Positions 62,886 through 64,000 of a stretch of DNA of 64,000 nucleotides are shown here, piece after piece (the first letter of the stretch is position 1; every line of letters begins with the position of its first letter). Origin of the DNA: Goodfellowiella coeruleoviolacea (GTDB taxonomy: Bacteria; Actinomycetota; Actinomycetes; Mycobacteriales; Pseudonocardiaceae); contig NZ_JAMTCK010000001.1 in the NCBI RefSeq assembly GCF_024171785.1, positions 744,134 through 808,133 of the forward strand, in the 5' to 3' direction. A model generated the notes under the pieces. That model made no database searches and had not been told where the DNA came from. It saw nothing but the letters and a program-made list of their open reading frames with translations. A program made the translations under genes and the position numbers.

Positions 62886-64000
62886 TCCGCCTCCGGGGCG
62901 GGTGGGGTGGCCGTCGTGGTCGCCCCACCCGACTGGCCGGCGCCGGCCGCGTGCCTGGCCTGTTCGGCGGCGACGAACCGCGCCGGCGAGATCGCGCGCC
63001 ACACCAGCACCAGCCCGACGGCCTCGACCAGAGCGGCCACCACCCACACCGCCCGCAGCCCCCAGTGCGCCGCGACGAGGCCGCTCACCAACGCCCCGAC
63101 CGGCAGCAACCCCCAGGACAGGGCCCGGTGGCTGGTGAGCACCCGGCCGAGCAGCTCGGGCGGGGTGAACCGCTGGCGACTGGTCTGCGAGCTGACGTTC
63201 CACAGCAGGGTGGATCCGGCCTGGACGACGAGGATCAGCGCGATCAGCTGCCACCACGGCGGCACCACCGCCAGCAGCGCCATCGTGCTGATGCCCACGA
63301 GCAGGCTGGCCCGCATCACCGCGGCGTAGCCGAACCGACCGATGAGCCGGCCGGCCACCACCGAGGACAGCAGCCAGCCCACGGACATGCCGCCGAGCAG
63401 CAGGCCGTAGCCGGTGCTGTCCAGCCCGAGCAGGCGCGTGCCGTAGAGCACGAACGTGGCCATGCCGACCTGCCAGGCGAACGACGAGATGGCCACGCTC
63501 AGCGTGATGGCCCGCAGCAGCTGGCTGTTGACCAGGTAGACCAGGCCCTCCCGGATGTCCCGCAGCGGGTGGAACCGCCCGGGCCGGGCGGTCGGCGCGG
63601 GCACGGTGAGGACGCGGGTGAACGCCAGCGCGACCAGGTTGGCCAGCACCGCCACCCACGCGGGCAGGCCGACCCACCACGCCAGCAGCACCCCGGTGAG
63701 CGGCGGCACCACGAACCGCACCAGCCCCTGGTCGATCACCATCAGCCGGGCGTTGGCGGAGTTCAGCCGGTCAGCCCCGACCACGTCGGGCAGCAGCGCG
63801 CCGGTGGCCCCCTCGCTGACCACCTGGCCGCTGCCCACCACGAACGCCACGACCACCAGCGCCGCCAGCGACAGCTGCTGGCCGCCGGCCAGCACGGCCA
63901 GCACGGTCGCGGCCAGCAGCTGCGCGACCAGCGCGCCCACCAGCACCGCCAGCCGGCGCACCCGGTCCAGCAGCACGCCGACGAACAGCGACAACAGCAC
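62882..64000 (-). CDS. MFS transporter (EntS-like), 5' end outside window
   Basis: The last 372 codons of a transporter of the MFS_3 (enterobactin exporter-like/TMEM175-type) group, with at least nine helices visible. Segments such as DRVRRLAVLVG, GATGALLPDVVGADRLNSANARL (beginning GATGALLPDVVG) and REGLVYLV are typical of this group. The C-terminus is Ala/Gly/Thr-rich. The reading frame is open to the window edge, so the start is not seen. Substrate unknown. Confidence 0.85.
   Translation of the reverse strand: MLLSLFVGVLLDRVRRLAVLVGALVAQLLAATVLAVLAGGQQLSLAALVVVAFVVGSGQVVSEGATGALLPDVVGADRLNSANARLMVIDQGLVRFVVPPLTGVLLAWWVGLPAWVAVLANLVALAFTRVLTVPAPTARPGRFHPLRDIREGLVYLVNSQLLRAITLSVAISSFAWQVGMATFVLYGTRLLGLDSTGYGLLLGGMSVGWLLSSVVAGRLIGRFGYAAVMRASLLVGISTMALLAVVPPWWQLIALILVVQAGSTLLWNVSSQTSRQRFTPPELLGRVLTSHRALSWGLLPVGALVSGLVAAHWGLRAVWVVAALVEAVGLVLVWRAISPARFVAAEQARHAAGAGQSGGATTTATPPAPEAD

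Overview
The window is high-GC DNA from an actinobacterium. Gene content (mycolate-type fabG1-inhA, the complete egtABCD ergothioneine set, an actinobacterial ferrochelatase with C-terminal cysteines, aconitase with AcnR) and the many GTG starts, often leaderless with a TANNNT box 6-8 nt upstream, point to the Pseudonocardiaceae or a close family. No ribosomal or other taxonomic marker is present, so the family is an inference. I see no tRNA, rRNA, CRISPR array, insertion sequence or integrase.

Layout. 1-6.5 kb: SPFH/band-7 membrane protein, a VWA + AAA+ ATPase pair, a decayed polysaccharide deacetylase, a repeat-bearing membrane protein and a conserved hypothetical. 6.7-9.3 kb: two overlapping cytochromes P450, the first lacking the ExxR motif as in CYP157. 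9.4-12.2 kb: hemH, inhA and fabG, all leftward. 12.6-17.6 kb: an inserted rightward set: MHS-type carboxylate symporter, OmpR/histidine-kinase pair, TAXI-type solute receptor, and a one-domain protein resembling the FtsX ectodomain. 18-23.2 kb: leftward moxR-DUF58-VWA operon, mobA and an NlpC/P60 peptidoglycan hydrolase. 23.4-31.8 kb: acyl-CoA ligase, sirtuin, two membrane/NTF2-like proteins, a NarL-type two-component pair and a GT87 mannosyltransferase.

32-42 kb: aconitase with an AcnR-type operator over its promoter, a secreted tripeptidyl aminopeptidase, the egtA-B-C-D operon, then acnR behind a 26-bp perfect palindrome. 42-50 kb: a gene-free stretch with two inverted DnaA boxes and a degenerate 18-bp repeat, an MFS exporter, a DUF1707 protein, a third P450, a multicopper oxidase with a long acidic tail, a POT-family peptide transporter and a DinB-like protein. 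50.5-55.5 kb: MFS/LysR and MFS/TetR divergent pairs and an SDR. 55.6-60 kb: a LacI-controlled carbohydrate operon (Gfo/Idh oxidoreductase, DUF993 aldolase-like protein, TIM-barrel epimerase). 60.4-64 kb: two CNNM/CorC-type CBS proteins and an MFS protein cut by the window edge.

The order aconitase ... rip hydrolase - moxR1 - DUF58 - VWA ... fabG1 - inhA - hemH ... band 7 is the Mycobacterium tuberculosis Rv1475c-Rv1488 order, opened up here by several insertions. The backbone is therefore conserved core genome. The most interesting material lies in the insertions (P450 pair, TAXI/two-component set) and in the non-coding sites (AcnR operator, acnR palindrome, DnaA-box pair, paired TetR operators).
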